A DNA stretch of 64,000 nt from Palleronia sp. THAF1 (GTDB lineage Bacteria > Pseudomonadota > Alphaproteobacteria > Rhodobacterales > Rhodobacteraceae). The notes beneath the pieces are model-generated. The model made no database searches, was not told the origin of the DNA, and saw only the letters and a list, made by a program, of their open reading frames with translations. Within the stretch, counting starts at the first letter, position 1, and every line of letters begins with the position of its first letter. The translations under genes were made by a program, and so were the position numbers. Shown piece after piece: positions 30,204 to 39,686 of this stretch. Location: positions 2,523,001 to 2,587,000 of the forward strand of contig NZ_CP045420.1 in the NCBI RefSeq assembly GCF_009363795.1, given 5' to 3'.

Positions 30204-30905
30204 TTACTCTTCGTTGTAACGGTAGCCAATGCCGTAGAGCGTCTCGATCGCCGAGAACTCATCGTCGACGGAGCGCATCTTCTTGCGCAGACGCTTGATG
30301 TGGCTGTCGATGGTCCGGTCGTCGACGTAGACCTGATCATCGTAGGCGACATCCATCAGCTGATCGCGGGACTTCACGAAGCCCGGTCGCTGCGCCAACG
30401 CCTGCAACAGCAGGAACTCGGTGACAGTCAGCGACACGTCGCGGCCCTTCCAGCTGACCGAGTGGCGCGCGGGGTCCATGTTCAACTGGCCACGGGTCAT
30501 AACCTGCCCGGCTTCTGCCGCCGTGGGCTCATCACCGCCGATGACTTCCTGGCGCCGCAGCAGCGCGCGGATGCGTTCGACCAGCAAACGTTGGCTGAAC
30601 GGTTTCTTGACGTAGTCGTCCGCGCCCATTCGAAGGCCGAGAACTTCGTCGATCTCATCGTCCTTGGAGGTCAGGAAGATCACCGGCATCTGCGTTTTCT
30701 GGCGGACCCGCTGAAGCAGATCCATGCCATCCATCCGGGGCATCTTGATGTCGAACACGGCCATGTCCGGAAGTTTCTTGTTGAACGCATCCAACGCCTG
30801 CTGACCGTCATTGTAGGTTTCGACCTCGAAGCCTTCGGCTTCAAGAGTCATGGCGACGGACGTCAGGATGTTCCTGTCGTCGTCGACGAGAGCAATTCTC
30901 GACAT
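30204..30905 (-). CDS. chvI: ChvI-type response regulator
   Basis: A 233-residue OmpR-family regulator has the phosphorylated D52 in [11 protein letters not shown], the conserved lysine in DYVKKPF and a winged-helix DNA-binding domain ending TLYGIGYRY. It starts the leftward operon chvI-chvG-hprK-EIIA-HPr-acyltransferase. In Agrobacterium and Rhizobium the system controls pckA and acid responses; here pckA is divergent and adjacent. Confidence 0.96.
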   Translation of the reverse strand: MSRIALVDDDRNILTSVAMTLEAEGFEVETYNDGQQALDAFNKKLPDMAVFDIKMPRMDGMDLLQRVRQKTQMPVIFLTSKDDEIDEVLGLRMGADDYVKKPFSQRLLVERIRALLRRQEVIGGDEPTAAEAGQVMTRGQLNMDPARHSVSWKGRDVSLTVTEFLLLQALAQRPGFVKSRDQLMDVAYDDQVYVDDRTIDSHIKRLRKKMRSVDDEFSAIETLYGIGYRYNEE

Positions 30906-31196
30906 GTGACTGTCCTTTTACTGCGCGATGTAGTGTTGCCTGAGGTTTCTTAATTTTTTCCTTATCATTCCGGCTCGATCCCCCGATGGCAACAGATTTC
31001 GCGAATCACCGCCGCACTCCTGCCACATCGTTGCCAGAATGCAGTTGATGTTGACTTAATTGCCGCACCAGGTGGCACATGGTGGCGTTAACTTCTGGCA
31101 GATTGCGCTAACGACCCTTTAGCCATGGCTGGGGTTCGTGATAACAATCCGCACCTCAGGCGCGCCTGCCGCGCAACAATAATACGGATGCACCCC
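30906..31196. promoter_or_regulatory. divergent promoter region chvI / pckA
   Basis: The 291-bp gap carries an A/T-rich stretch (TTCTTAATTTTTTCCTTA, near 30947-30965) next to chvI and a TTGACT at 31051-31056 facing pckA, with no convincing -10 box. GTTAAC and related GCGCTAAC runs occur near 31088-31112. A ChvI site is expected but I cannot assign one. Confidence 0.4.
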
Positions 31197-32795
31197 ATGA
31201 CCGACGGCCGCGTGAACCCCGATCACACCCTTGAGACGCAAGGTATCAGCGGGCTGGGCCACGTGCGGTATAACCTGAGCGAGCCGCAACTGATGGAAGC
31301 GGCCCTGTCGGCGGGCGAGGGCAAGCTGGGGCGCGGTGGCACGCTGCTGGTCTCTACCGGCAAGCACACCGGCCGCTCGCCCAAGGACAAATTCGTCGTC
31401 CGCACTCCATCGGTCGAGGACACGATTTGGTGGGAAAACAATCCCCCGATGGAGCCTGACGCCTTCGGGCAGCTCAAGTCCGACATGCTGGAGCACATGA
31501 AGGGTCGCGACTACTACGTGCAGGACCTGTTCGGCGGCGCAGACCCCGCGCACCGCCTGGACGTGCGGGTCGTGACGGAACTGGCTTGGCACTCGCTGTT
31601 CATCCGTCACCTGCTGCGCCGTCCCGATGCGGAAAGCCTGGCCGCTTTCACGCCCGACTTCACGATCATCAACTGTCCCAGCTTCAAGGCCGACCCCGAC
31701 AGGCACGGCTGCCGATCCGACACCGTCATCGCCATCAACATGGACGACAAGACGATCCTGATCGCGGGCACGGAATACGCGGGCGAGAACAAGAAGTCCG
31801 TCTTCACGCTGCTGAACTACATCTTGCCCGAGAAGAACATCATGCCGATGCATTGCTCGGCCAACCATGCCCCAGGCAACCCTGTGGACACCGCCGTGTT
31901 CTTCGGCCTGTCGGGAACCGGCAAGACCACCCTGTCGGCCGATCCGGGTCGCATCCTGATCGGCGACGACGAGCACGGCTGGTCAGAGCGCGGCACCTTC
32001 AACTTCGAAGGCGGCTGCTACGCCAAGACCATCGGCCTCGATCCCAAGGCAGAGCCCGAGATCTACGCCACCACCCACCGCTTTGCGACGATCATAGAAA
32101 ACATGGTCTACGATCAGGACAGCCGGAAGCTGGACTTCGAAGACGACAGCCTGACGGCGAACATGCGGTGCGCCTACCCGCTGCATTATATTTCTAATGC
32201 CTCCGAAAGTGCGCTTGGTGGCCATCCGAAAAACGTCATCATGCTGACCTGCGATGCGTTCGGCGTGTTGCCCCCGATTGCGCGACTGACCCCGGCGCAG
32301 GCGATGTATCACTTCCTGTCGGGCTTCACAGCCAAGGTCGCCGGGACCGAGCGTGGCGTGACCGAACCCCAGCCCACCTTTTCCACCTGTTTCGGCGCGC
32401 CCTTCATGCCGCGCCGTCCGGAAGTCTACGGCGAGCTTCTGAAATCCAAGATCGCCAAGCACGGCGCGACCTGCTGGCTTGTGAACACCGGCTGGACCGG
32501 CGGGGCCTACGGCGATGGCAGCCGGATGCCAATCAAGGCGACCCGCGCGCTGCTCACCGCCGCGTTAGACGGAAGTCTGGCTGACGCGCCGTTCCGCAAG
32601 GATCCGAACTTCGGGTTCGAGGTTCCGACCAGTGTGTCGGGCGTGCCCGACCTGCTGCTGGATCCGCGGCGCACCTGGGGCGACCCCTCTGCCTACGATG
32701 CGCAGGCTCGCAAATTGGTCGACATGTTCGCGGACAATTTCGCCCAATACGACAGCCACATCGACGACGACGTGCGCGCGATCGCGTTGGGCTAG
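31197..32795 (+). CDS. pckA: phosphoenolpyruvate carboxykinase (ATP)
   Basis: The enzyme converts oxaloacetate and ATP to phosphoenolpyruvate, the entry step of gluconeogenesis. The protein is 532 residues from ATG 31197, the family start [16 protein letters not shown]; an ATG three codons earlier is also possible. Kinase loops [13 protein letters not shown] and GDDEHGWSE are present, along with NHAPG and RTPSVED. It is divergent from chvI, a partner known to regulate pckA in relatives. Confidence 0.97.
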   Translation: MTDGRVNPDHTLETQGISGLGHVRYNLSEPQLMEAALSAGEGKLGRGGTLLVSTGKHTGRSPKDKFVVRTPSVEDTIWWENNPPMEPDAFGQLKSDMLEHMKGRDYYVQDLFGGADPAHRLDVRVVTELAWHSLFIRHLLRRPDAESLAAFTPDFTIINCPSFKADPDRHGCRSDTVIAINMDDKTILIAGTEYAGENKKSVFTLLNYILPEKNIMPMHCSANHAPGNPVDTAVFFGLSGTGKTTLSADPGRILIGDDEHGWSERGTFNFEGGCYAKTIGLDPKAEPEIYATTHRFATIIENMVYDQDSRKLDFEDDSLTANMRCAYPLHYISNASESALGGHPKNVIMLTCDAFGVLPPIARLTPAQAMYHFLSGFTAKVAGTERGVTEPQPTFSTCFGAPFMPRRPEVYGELLKSKIAKHGATCWLVNTGWTGGAYGDGSRMPIKATRALLTAALDGSLADAPFRKDPNFGFEVPTSVSGVPDLLLDPRRTWGDPSAYDAQARKLVDMFADNFAQYDSHIDDDVRAIALG

Positions 32796-32904
32796 GCGCG
32801 CCCTCACCCTTCGATCACAAAATCGGGAACCCTTTGCGCCGTCACCTCTTGATGGAGTGTGGCGGCGTTGTTGCGTCGCGTTAATGGTAACAAGGGTTAC
32901 AAAG

Positions 32905-34479
32905 ATGAAAATCACCACCAAAAATCTGCTTCTCGGCACCGCGTTGACGCTGCCCATGACGGGTTTTGCTTTCGCGCAAGACTCTCAGATCACCGAGGAT
33001 ATGCTGTCTGGCAAGTCTGACGAGTGCGTCCAGCTTGGCGAAGCCGCGATGGATGCGAACCTGGAAGACGGCATGGATCGCGTCATGTCCGCCATCGAGG
33101 CCGACAATGCCGAACAGTGCGATGCTCTGACCGAAGAAGTCGTGCAGCTTTCCGAGGAAAGCGCCGCGCAGGCGTCCGACAGCGCCGAAGCTTCTGCCAG
33201 CGACTCCGAGCAGGTGTCCGAGCAAGTGACGGCCGAAACGGAGGTCGATGTCGAAGCCGTTGCGCAGGCCTCTGTCGCCGATCCCAACGTCGACGTCCAA
33301 ATGCCCGGGCCAGAGGTAAGCGTTACCCCCGCCACCCCGAGCGTCACCGTCGACAGCGCCGCGCCCGAAGTCGAGATCGAGCAGCAGCAGCCCACCGTCG
33401 GCATCGAGATCCCCGAGATCATCGTGCGCGTGAACATCCCCGCTCCGAACGTCTATATCCTGACCGAGGACCCGACCGTCAGCGTCAGCCAAGGCGATCC
33501 GCAGGTCGAGGTTACGCAGGGCGAGCCGAATATCACCGTTACGCAGCCTGATCCGACCGTCGACCTCAACATCGCAGGCAATTCGTCGGATGGCGGCAAC
33601 GGCGAGGTCGATGGCGAGGGCATGACGTCTGCCGACGATGAGGAAATGGCTGCCGGTGGCAATGTCAGCAGCTCTGTCGGCGAGCCGACCGTTCAGGTCG
33701 TGACGTCGAACGACGAGCCGCAGGTTCAGGTGAACAGCGGCGGTGAGCCAACCGTATCCTACCAAGGCGCCGATCCCACCGTCGACGTGACCTTTGCGCA
33801 AGAGCCGACCATCGAACTGACACAGTCGGGCGATCCGCAAGTGACGTTCGAGACCGCAGAAGAGCGTGAGCAGCGTCAGAGCGAGCAGCAGGCTTCGAAC
33901 GCTTCGAACGGCGAGCAGTCCAACGCGGATGGCGAGCAGTCCAACGCCGCGATGAGCGACTCGGAAGGTGCGGACGGCGAAATGGCCGCTGAAGGTTCCG
34001 ATACAGACGTTCCGGCTGAACTCGAAGCCAGCACAGACGCCGAAGCCGACACCGCGGCCGATGGCGATACCGGTTCTGCCGAAAGCTCGGACATGGAAGC
34101 GACCGATCAGGACATGGAAGCGACCGATCAGGACATGGAAGCGACCGATCAGGCGGAAGCCGGTGCGATGGCCTCAGGCTCGACCATGATGGTCAGCGAT
34201 CTGATGTCGATGCAGGTGATTTCCGCAAACGGTGAAGACCTTGGTTCGCCCGACGCGATCATCGACGACAACGGCAACACTGTTCTTGTCGTGTCTTCGG
34301 GTGGTTTCCTTGGCCTTGGCCAGACGCAGGTGCCCGTGAATCTGTCCGACGTCACGATCAAAGGCGAGAACATCGTGCTTCAGGACATGACCGAAGAGCA
34401 GATCGAAAGCGCATCGGACTTCGAGTACGACAGCAGCCTTGCTTTGTCCGACGACACCGAAGTCAGCGTCGGCAACTAA
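32905..34479 (+). CDS. acidic exported repeat protein with PRC-barrel-like C-terminus
   Basis: A 524-residue protein begins with a signal peptide (cleavage likely after A24, AFA|QDS). Residues about 95-320 contain many repeats of the form xPTVxVxxG-PQVxV and EPNITVTQPDPTVDL, expected to be short beta strands. A Ser/Asp/Glu/Gln-rich stretch follows, including three exact copies of DMEATDQ (396-416). The last 97 residues (SDLMSMQVISANGEDLG and onward) resemble a PRC-barrel. No cell-wall anchor is visible. Related exported proteins occur in Rhodobacteraceae; function is unknown. The inverted repeat GTAAC-AAGG-GTTAC (32887-32900) places AAGG just before the start. Confidence 0.8.
   Translation: MKITTKNLLLGTALTLPMTGFAFAQDSQITEDMLSGKSDECVQLGEAAMDANLEDGMDRVMSAIEADNAEQCDALTEEVVQLSEESAAQASDSAEASASDSEQVSEQVTAETEVDVEAVAQASVADPNVDVQMPGPEVSVTPATPSVTVDSAAPEVEIEQQQPTVGIEIPEIIVRVNIPAPNVYILTEDPTVSVSQGDPQVEVTQGEPNITVTQPDPTVDLNIAGNSSDGGNGEVDGEGMTSADDEEMAAGGNVSSSVGEPTVQVVTSNDEPQVQVNSGGEPTVSYQGADPTVDVTFAQEPTIELTQSGDPQVTFETAEEREQRQSEQQASNASNGEQSNADGEQSNAAMSDSEGADGEMAAEGSDTDVPAELEASTDAEADTAADGDTGSAESSDMEATDQDMEATDQDMEATDQAEAGAMASGSTMMVSDLMSMQVISANGEDLGSPDAIIDDNGNTVLVVSSGGFLGLGQTQVPVNLSDVTIKGENIVLQDMTEEQIESASDFEYDSSLALSDDTEVSVGN
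34090..34152 (+). repeat. 21-bp tandem repeat, three identical copies
   Basis: The unit starts gacatggaagcg and ends accgatcag, three perfect copies in frame, encoding DMEATDQ. Identity at the DNA level suggests recent duplication by slippage, so copy number may vary among strains. Confidence 0.95.
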
Positions 34480-34498
34480 GCCAGCCGATGACGGGACG

Positions 34499-34525
34499 AA
34501 AAGGGCACCTTCGGGTGCCCTTTTT
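34499..34525. terminator. bidirectional terminator after repeat-protein gene
   Basis: The stem AAAAGGGCACC (34499-34509) with loop TTCG pairs with GGTGCCC plus Ts (34514-34525). T-runs on both strands serve the repeat protein and the convergent permease gene. Confidence 0.93.
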
Positions 34526-34529
34526 ACAT

Positions 34530-35294
34530 TCAGCCCATGATCCCGCGCCGGATCAGGTTCGCGCCCGCGACCACCAGCACCACCAGGGTCCACCGCCGGA
34601 ACCGCGCCGGATCAAGCCGGTCTCCCATGCGGAACCCGACCCACATGCCCAGCGCCGCTGGCGCCATCAGCAAGAGCGAAAAAGGAAAGGTCTGCGCGTT
34701 TAGAACGCCAGAGTTCAGGTGCCCGGCCAGCAGCATAAGCCCGCCCAGCCCAAAAACCACACCCTGCACCGCCATCATCCGCGCGCGCGGCGTGTCCAAG
34801 GCCAGCAGGTACAGAACGGTCGGCGGCCCCCACACACCGGAGATCCCTCCGATCAACCCCGCCAGACTGCCGATCCCAAGGTCGGCGGGCAAACGATAGG
34901 CGTCCGCAATCCGAATCTGCCAGCCCGACAACAATAGCAACGACATCGTCAGCACCGGCACGCCAATGAACAGGTACATCCCTTGCGCGGGGATCGCTGT
35001 CACGATCTGCGCAGAGACGAACACCATCACGCAGACCGCCGCGATGAAGCGCCAGAAGCCGCGCAGGGCGTCCCAGGCCTCTGCCCGGCCTGCTCGCAAC
35101 ACCTGCAACAGGTTCGACGCCGCCGTCGGGATCAGCAGCCCGGCCAGCGCAAGCAGTGGGTCCATCACCATCGACAGACCGGAAATCATGATAAGCGGCA
35201 TGGCGAATCCCACCGCGCCCTTCACGAACCCCGCGAAGAATGTGATGGCTATAGCAAGCGCCAGCGTGACGGGGGGCAGTAGGTCAAGCATCAT
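34530..35294 (-). CDS. TauE/SafE family membrane exporter
   Basis: A 254-residue protein with about eight hydrophobic helices is of the TauE/SafE type, implicated in export of sulfite or organosulfonates. The N-terminal half has FFAGFVKGAVGFAMPL, and the second half the repeated GISGVWGPPTVLYLL, the internal duplication of the family. The substrate is unknown. Possible starts are ATG 35294 or the next codon; a TTG at 35300 is less likely. Confidence 0.85.
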   Translation of the reverse strand: MMLDLLPPVTLALAIAITFFAGFVKGAVGFAMPLIMISGLSMVMDPLLALAGLLIPTAASNLLQVLRAGRAEAWDALRGFWRFIAAVCVMVFVSAQIVTAIPAQGMYLFIGVPVLTMSLLLLSGWQIRIADAYRLPADLGIGSLAGLIGGISGVWGPPTVLYLLALDTPRARMMAVQGVVFGLGGLMLLAGHLNSGVLNAQTFPFSLLLMAPAALGMWVGFRMGDRLDPARFRRWTLVVLVVAGANLIRRGIMG

Positions 35295-35457
35295 GGCCAA
35301 GGCCTTACGCGATCCAATTGCGGAGCACAGGAAAAATTCATGCTGAAATCCGCTGCGTCATTTTCGGTCTTTCTAGGCATGTTTTGCGAAATCATCTTGC
35401 GCGGCCATTCTGCGCGCGCTACCTCCTCTCGCAACTGCAGAAACAGGAGCCACGCCC

Positions 35458-37149
35458 ATGCCCCATGACGGACAGGACCGCATCGAAACGCCCGCCGCCA
35501 CACTGCTGGACGATCTTCTGACGCTGACCGCGAAAGCCGTTCCCGTGGTCGAGGCGTTGCAGCACAGCGCCACCGCTGCCCTGCGCGACTGCGTTGTGAT
35601 CGACGGGCGCGTCTCTGCCTCTGCCCTGGAAGCCGAACAGCATGCCGCGCACGGGCTGTCTTGGCTGGCCACCTACACCGAAGCCCTGCGCCAGATGCAG
35701 GCATGGGCCGACAAGCTGACCGCCGAAGGCACATTCGGAGAGGTCGAGGCCCTGCTGCACCAGATCGCGTTCGGCGAATACCTGGCGCAGATCAAGGGCG
35801 GCATCCCCATGTCGCAGACCGAGATCCTGCGCCTGTCTGCCTTGGGCATTGACGCCGCTCCGCTGGACACCCCGGCCATCGACACGCTGATCGCAAAAGG
35901 CAACTCCCCTGCCGCGCGCGCGCGCCTTGTCGCCCTGATGCGCGAGCGCAGCGCCGAGATCACGGTGGGCCGCTCTGGGCTGGACGAAGAGTTGGAGATG
36001 ATCCGCGAGCAGTTCCGCCGCTTCAGCGTCGACCGGGTAGAGCCGCACGCTCACGGCTGGCACCTGCGCGATGAGTTGATCCCGATGGAAATCATCGACG
36101 AGATGGCCGAACTGGGCGTCTTTGGCCTGACCATCCCCGAAGAATACGGCGGCTTCGGCCTGTCCAAGGCCTCCATGTGCGTTGTCTCCGAAGAACTGTC
36201 GCGCGGGTATATCGGCGTCGGCTCTCTGGGGACGCGCTCGGAAATCGCCGCCGAACTGATCATCTGCGGCGGCACCGAAGAGCAGAAGCAGCACTGGCTG
36301 CCCAAACTGGCCAGCGGCGAGACCCTACCCACCGCCGTCTTTACCGAACCGAACACCGGATCCGACCTTGGCGCGCTGCGCACCCGCGCGGTCAAGGATG
36401 GTGACGACTGGACCGTCACCGGCAACAAGACATGGATCACCCACGCCGCTCGCACGCATATGATGACGCTGCTGGCCCGCACCGATCCCAGCACGACGAA
36501 CTACAGCGGCCTGTCGATGTTCTTGGCGGAAAAGACGCCCGGCACCGACGAAGCCCCCTTCCCCGACACCGGCATCACCGGCGGCGAGATCGAAGTGCTG
36601 GGTTACCGCGGCATGAAGGAATACGAGCTGGCCTTCGACGGCTTTGCCGTGAAGGGCGAGAACCTTCTGGGCGGCGAAGAGGGCAAAGGCTTCAAGCAGC
36701 TGATGGAGACGTTCGAGTCCGCGCGCATTCAGACCGCCGCGCGTGCCATCGGCGTTGCGCAATCCGCGCTGGATGTGGCGATGCGCTATGCAGAGGACCG
36801 CAAGCAGTTCTCGAAATCGCTGATCGATTTCCCGCGCGTATCCGACAAGCTGGCGATGATGGCAGTCGAGATCATGGTGGCACGACAGCTCACCTACTTC
36901 TCGGCCTTCCAGAAGGACAACGGACGCCGGTGCGACGTCGAAGCGGGGATGGCCAAGCTTCTGGGCGCCCGCATCGCTTGGTCTGCCGCGGACAACGCGC
37001 TTCAGATCCACGGCGGCAACGGCTTTGCGCTGGAATACAGCGTCAGCCGCATTCTGTGCGATGCGCGCATCCTGAACATTTTCGAAGGCGCGGCAGAGAT
37101 CCAGGCACAGGTGATCGCGCGCCGCCTCCTGGACACGCGCAGCAACTGA
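35458..37149 (+). CDS. mcd: (2S)-methylsuccinyl-CoA dehydrogenase
   Basis: This FAD enzyme of the ethylmalonyl-CoA pathway oxidises methylsuccinyl-CoA to mesaconyl-CoA. The protein is 563 residues. An N-terminal extension of about 165 residues precedes a normal acyl-CoA dehydrogenase core (EEYGGFGLSK, TEPNTGSDLGALRT, GYRGMKEYELAFD, ALQIHGGNGFALEYSVSR). That extension and length are typical of Mcd and not of ordinary short-chain dehydrogenases. It stands alone; the other pathway genes are not in this window. Electrons would go to EtfAB. Confidence 0.85.
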   Translation: MPHDGQDRIETPAATLLDDLLTLTAKAVPVVEALQHSATAALRDCVVIDGRVSASALEAEQHAAHGLSWLATYTEALRQMQAWADKLTAEGTFGEVEALLHQIAFGEYLAQIKGGIPMSQTEILRLSALGIDAAPLDTPAIDTLIAKGNSPAARARLVALMRERSAEITVGRSGLDEELEMIREQFRRFSVDRVEPHAHGWHLRDELIPMEIIDEMAELGVFGLTIPEEYGGFGLSKASMCVVSEELSRGYIGVGSLGTRSEIAAELIICGGTEEQKQHWLPKLASGETLPTAVFTEPNTGSDLGALRTRAVKDGDDWTVTGNKTWITHAARTHMMTLLARTDPSTTNYSGLSMFLAEKTPGTDEAPFPDTGITGGEIEVLGYRGMKEYELAFDGFAVKGENLLGGEEGKGFKQLMETFESARIQTAARAIGVAQSALDVAMRYAEDRKQFSKSLIDFPRVSDKLAMMAVEIMVARQLTYFSAFQKDNGRRCDVEAGMAKLLGARIAWSAADNALQIHGGNGFALEYSVSRILCDARILNIFEGAAEIQAQVIARRLLDTRSN

Positions 37150-37196
37150 ACCGAGTGATGTGCAGAGTGTCCGGCGAGCAAAGGGGTCGCGTGCGG

Positions 37197-37727
37197 CTAC
37201 TCGATGACCTCGTCCGGTCCGACGCCCCACAGGGCCGTTTTTTCAATCCAGCCACGGTGGCCGTCCTTGCGGATCCGGCACCACGCCACGCCGCATTCAT
37301 CGATCCGGGCAACGACCCCACGCTTGGCGACAGCGATCTGTGGCGCGCGCACGTCGGGCTGGGCGCGCAGAACAGCTTCTTCGCTTTCGATCAGCACGGT
37401 GCGCACGCCGGACAGCAGCGAATAGTGGACCCAGCCGCCCTGCCCGTCGCGATCCTCGACCCGGCGCCAGTGCTCGTATTCCGCCGTGATCTGCAAGGGC
37501 AGGTCCTTACGGCGATACACCCAGTCGATGCGGTGGCTCAGCGAAGGACCGCGCCGCACGTTGCCTTCCGTCGACTTCATCGACACGAAGCGGGGCAGCG
37601 GCAGGTTGGTCACCGCACCCCGCGCTTGAACGGCGGTCACTTGCGTCACCTCGGCGGCGTCCTGCGCAATGGCGGGATTCGACAAAAGACACGCAGCCAA
37701 GGCCACGCGGATCGCAAATCGTTTCAT
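37197..37727 (-). CDS. SH3-domain exported protein
   Basis: A 176-residue protein starts with a signal peptide (MKRFAIRVALAACLLSNPAIA). Two SH3-like repeats follow: RRGPSLSHRIDWVYRRKDLP and VLRAQPDVRAPQIAVAKRGV. The C-terminal WCRIRKDGHRGWIEKTALWG is family-like. It probably binds peptidoglycan or a cell-envelope partner. It is convergent with mcd and divergent from a 2-hydroxyacid dehydrogenase. Confidence 0.85.
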   Translation of the reverse strand: MKRFAIRVALAACLLSNPAIAQDAAEVTQVTAVQARGAVTNLPLPRFVSMKSTEGNVRRGPSLSHRIDWVYRRKDLPLQITAEYEHWRRVEDRDGQGGWVHYSLLSGVRTVLIESEEAVLRAQPDVRAPQIAVAKRGVVARIDECGVAWCRIRKDGHRGWIEKTALWGVGPDEVIE

Positions 37728-37836
37728 GGTCCTGCTCCGACCGCCTGCATTTCCGGGGTCTTCGGCTTGTGCCACGCCCCGTTCGCGTTCAACTTGCGCC
37801 ACGTCGCGCCACAAGCCAACTGCCAAGGAGACCCCC

Positions 37837-38823
37837 ATGCCCGCTGAGCGTCCGAGTGTTGTCGTCACGCGACGGTTACCCGAGCCCGTAGAGGCACGGA
37901 TGGCGGAACTCTTCGACGTCACATTGCGCGAAGACGACACGCCGATGACCCGCGACGAGCTGATCGACGCCGTCGGGCGCGCCGACGTTTTGGTGCCCAC
38001 CGTGACCGACCAGATCGACGCCCGTTTGCTGGCCCGCGCGGGAGAGCGGCTGAAACTGATCGCGCATTACGGATCGGGCGTGGACAACATCGACGTGGCG
38101 ACAGCCCGGCAGCGCGGCATTCTGGTGTCGAACACGCCCGGCGCGTCCACCGACGATACCGCCGACATGACTATGGCGCTGGTACTGGCCGTGACCCGTC
38201 GCCTGCCCGAAGGCTTGCAGACGATGCGCGCGGGCGAATGGACCGGGTGGGCCCCGAACGCCTTGCTGGGCGGGCGGATTTCCGGTCGGCGTATCGGTAT
38301 TCTGGGCATGGGGCGGATCGGGCAGGCGGTCGCGCGACGGGCTAATGCCTTCGGGATGCAGGTCCACTACCACAACCGCCGCCCCGTGCGGGATCGTATC
38401 GCCGACGAACTGGGTGCGACCTACCATGAAAGCCTGGATCACATGCTGTCCCGCGTGGATGTGCTTAGCGTGAACTGCCCACATACGCCGTCCACGTTCC
38501 ATCTGCTGAACGCCCGCCGCATCGCGTTGATGAAGCCGACCGCAGTGGTGGTGAACACTTCTCGCGGGGAGGTGATCGACGAGAACGCTTTGGCTCGTGC
38601 CTTGGCCGACGGTGCAATCGCCGGCGCTGGCCTGGATGTGTTCGAACACGGGGCCGAGGTGAATCCCAAGCTGCGCGACACACCCAACACCGTGCTGCTG
38701 CCTCACATGGGTTCGGCCACCGTCGAAGGGCGGCTGGAGATGGGCGAGAAGGTTATCATCAACATCAAGACCTTCGCAGACGGCCATCGCCCGCCCGATC
38801 AGGTTGTGCCGGGCGATCTATAA
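37837..38823 (+). CDS. D-isomer-specific 2-hydroxyacid dehydrogenase (glyoxylate/hydroxypyruvate reductase-like)
   Basis: The protein is 328 residues with the NAD motif GILGMGRIGQAVA, the substrate arginine in NTSRGEVIDENAL, the acid in GLDVFEHG and the catalytic histidine in LLPHMGSAT. It probably reduces glyoxylate or hydroxypyruvate; exact specificity cannot be told. An AAGGAG site precedes ATG 37837. Its 3' end overlaps a convergent PAS gene by 59 bp. Confidence 0.9.
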   Translation: MPAERPSVVVTRRLPEPVEARMAELFDVTLREDDTPMTRDELIDAVGRADVLVPTVTDQIDARLLARAGERLKLIAHYGSGVDNIDVATARQRGILVSNTPGASTDDTADMTMALVLAVTRRLPEGLQTMRAGEWTGWAPNALLGGRISGRRIGILGMGRIGQAVARRANAFGMQVHYHNRRPVRDRIADELGATYHESLDHMLSRVDVLSVNCPHTPSTFHLLNARRIALMKPTAVVVNTSRGEVIDENALARALADGAIAGAGLDVFEHGAEVNPKLRDTPNTVLLPHMGSATVEGRLEMGEKVIINIKTFADGHRPPDQVVPGDL

Positions 38824-39541
38824 CCGCGCGCAATCCGGTCTTGTCAGCGATAGGATCACTGATGCGCAGCGTAGCGTAGGGTCGACCCGCTCGATCTTCG
38901 ACGACCTGCATCCTGACACGGGTGTCCAAACTTGCTCCATTCTCACTCTCAGACTGGATAACGTAATCCTGCGGTCGCCCCATGAACGAAAGCTCGATCT
39001 TCTGACGTTCGCGGCCTTGGTAGTGACCGCACCCGATCACTTCCAACAGGTGACGGCCCGCCATGCGGCTAGGCGTGGTTCGATACGCTTCGGCCGCCGC
39101 GGCGCTGACAGCCAGATAGCGTTTGTCAGGCCCGATCGCGGCCACCCGCGTTGGCGCGCGCATGACCATCCGCGCCAGATCCTCGCTTTCGATCGTGGGC
39201 GGCAAGGGATCGGGCAGTCGGCTGAAACGCATTGCGCCCGCAAGGACGTTCGGAAGGCTGGCGCGGTCGTAGCGCGCCAAAGTCTCGCTCATTCGATCAA
39301 GGCCCGGCCCGAAGGTGTGCAGCGCATCAACGCGTCGACGCGCAAAGAAGTCGATCATCTCGTCCAACTCCTGCACGGAGGCGGGCACAAAACATTCGAT
39401 CCGATCCAGAAGTGCCGCATTGCGCCGCAACAGCTGCGCATGCGAGCGCGTCGTTTCATCCGTCTGGATGGCGACGCGCAATTGGGCATCCGTAAGCCTG
39501 AAAGCGGCGCAGAGTTCGGTAAAACGTGTAACGACGCTCAT
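38765..39541 (-). CDS. PAS-domain protein without visible output domain
   Basis: A 258-residue soluble protein has a PAS-like fold in the second half (RVAAIGPDKRYLAVSAAAAE, then AGRHLLEVIGCGHYQGRERQ and RVRMQVVEDRAG). No kinase, GGDEF or DNA-binding domain follows. The first half is helical and could be a dimerisation region. It overlaps the 2-hydroxyacid dehydrogenase gene at the 3' ends by 59 bp. Function is unknown; it may sense a ligand and act through protein contacts. Confidence 0.7.
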   Translation of the reverse strand: MSVVTRFTELCAAFRLTDAQLRVAIQTDETTRSHAQLLRRNAALLDRIECFVPASVQELDEMIDFFARRRVDALHTFGPGLDRMSETLARYDRASLPNVLAGAMRFSRLPDPLPPTIESEDLARMVMRAPTRVAAIGPDKRYLAVSAAAAEAYRTTPSRMAGRHLLEVIGCGHYQGRERQKIELSFMGRPQDYVIQSESENGASLDTRVRMQVVEDRAGRPYATLRISDPIADKTGLRAVIDRPAQPDRAGDGRLRRS

Positions 39542-39686
39542 CAGCAGTCCAATATTCGATCCGGTAGAAGTTGAGCGATAAGTCGCTCATCCGAAAGTGA
39601 ATATTGCGGCGAAATCTAAACCCAAGGTTGATTTTGATCCGATTGCCTGAGGAAAGCCGACTCAGAGTTGCATCAAAATCCGGCGT

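Noticed and set aside
34090..34152. Possible CRISPR array
   Set aside because: Only three adjacent 21-bp copies without spacers, in frame inside a coding gene.
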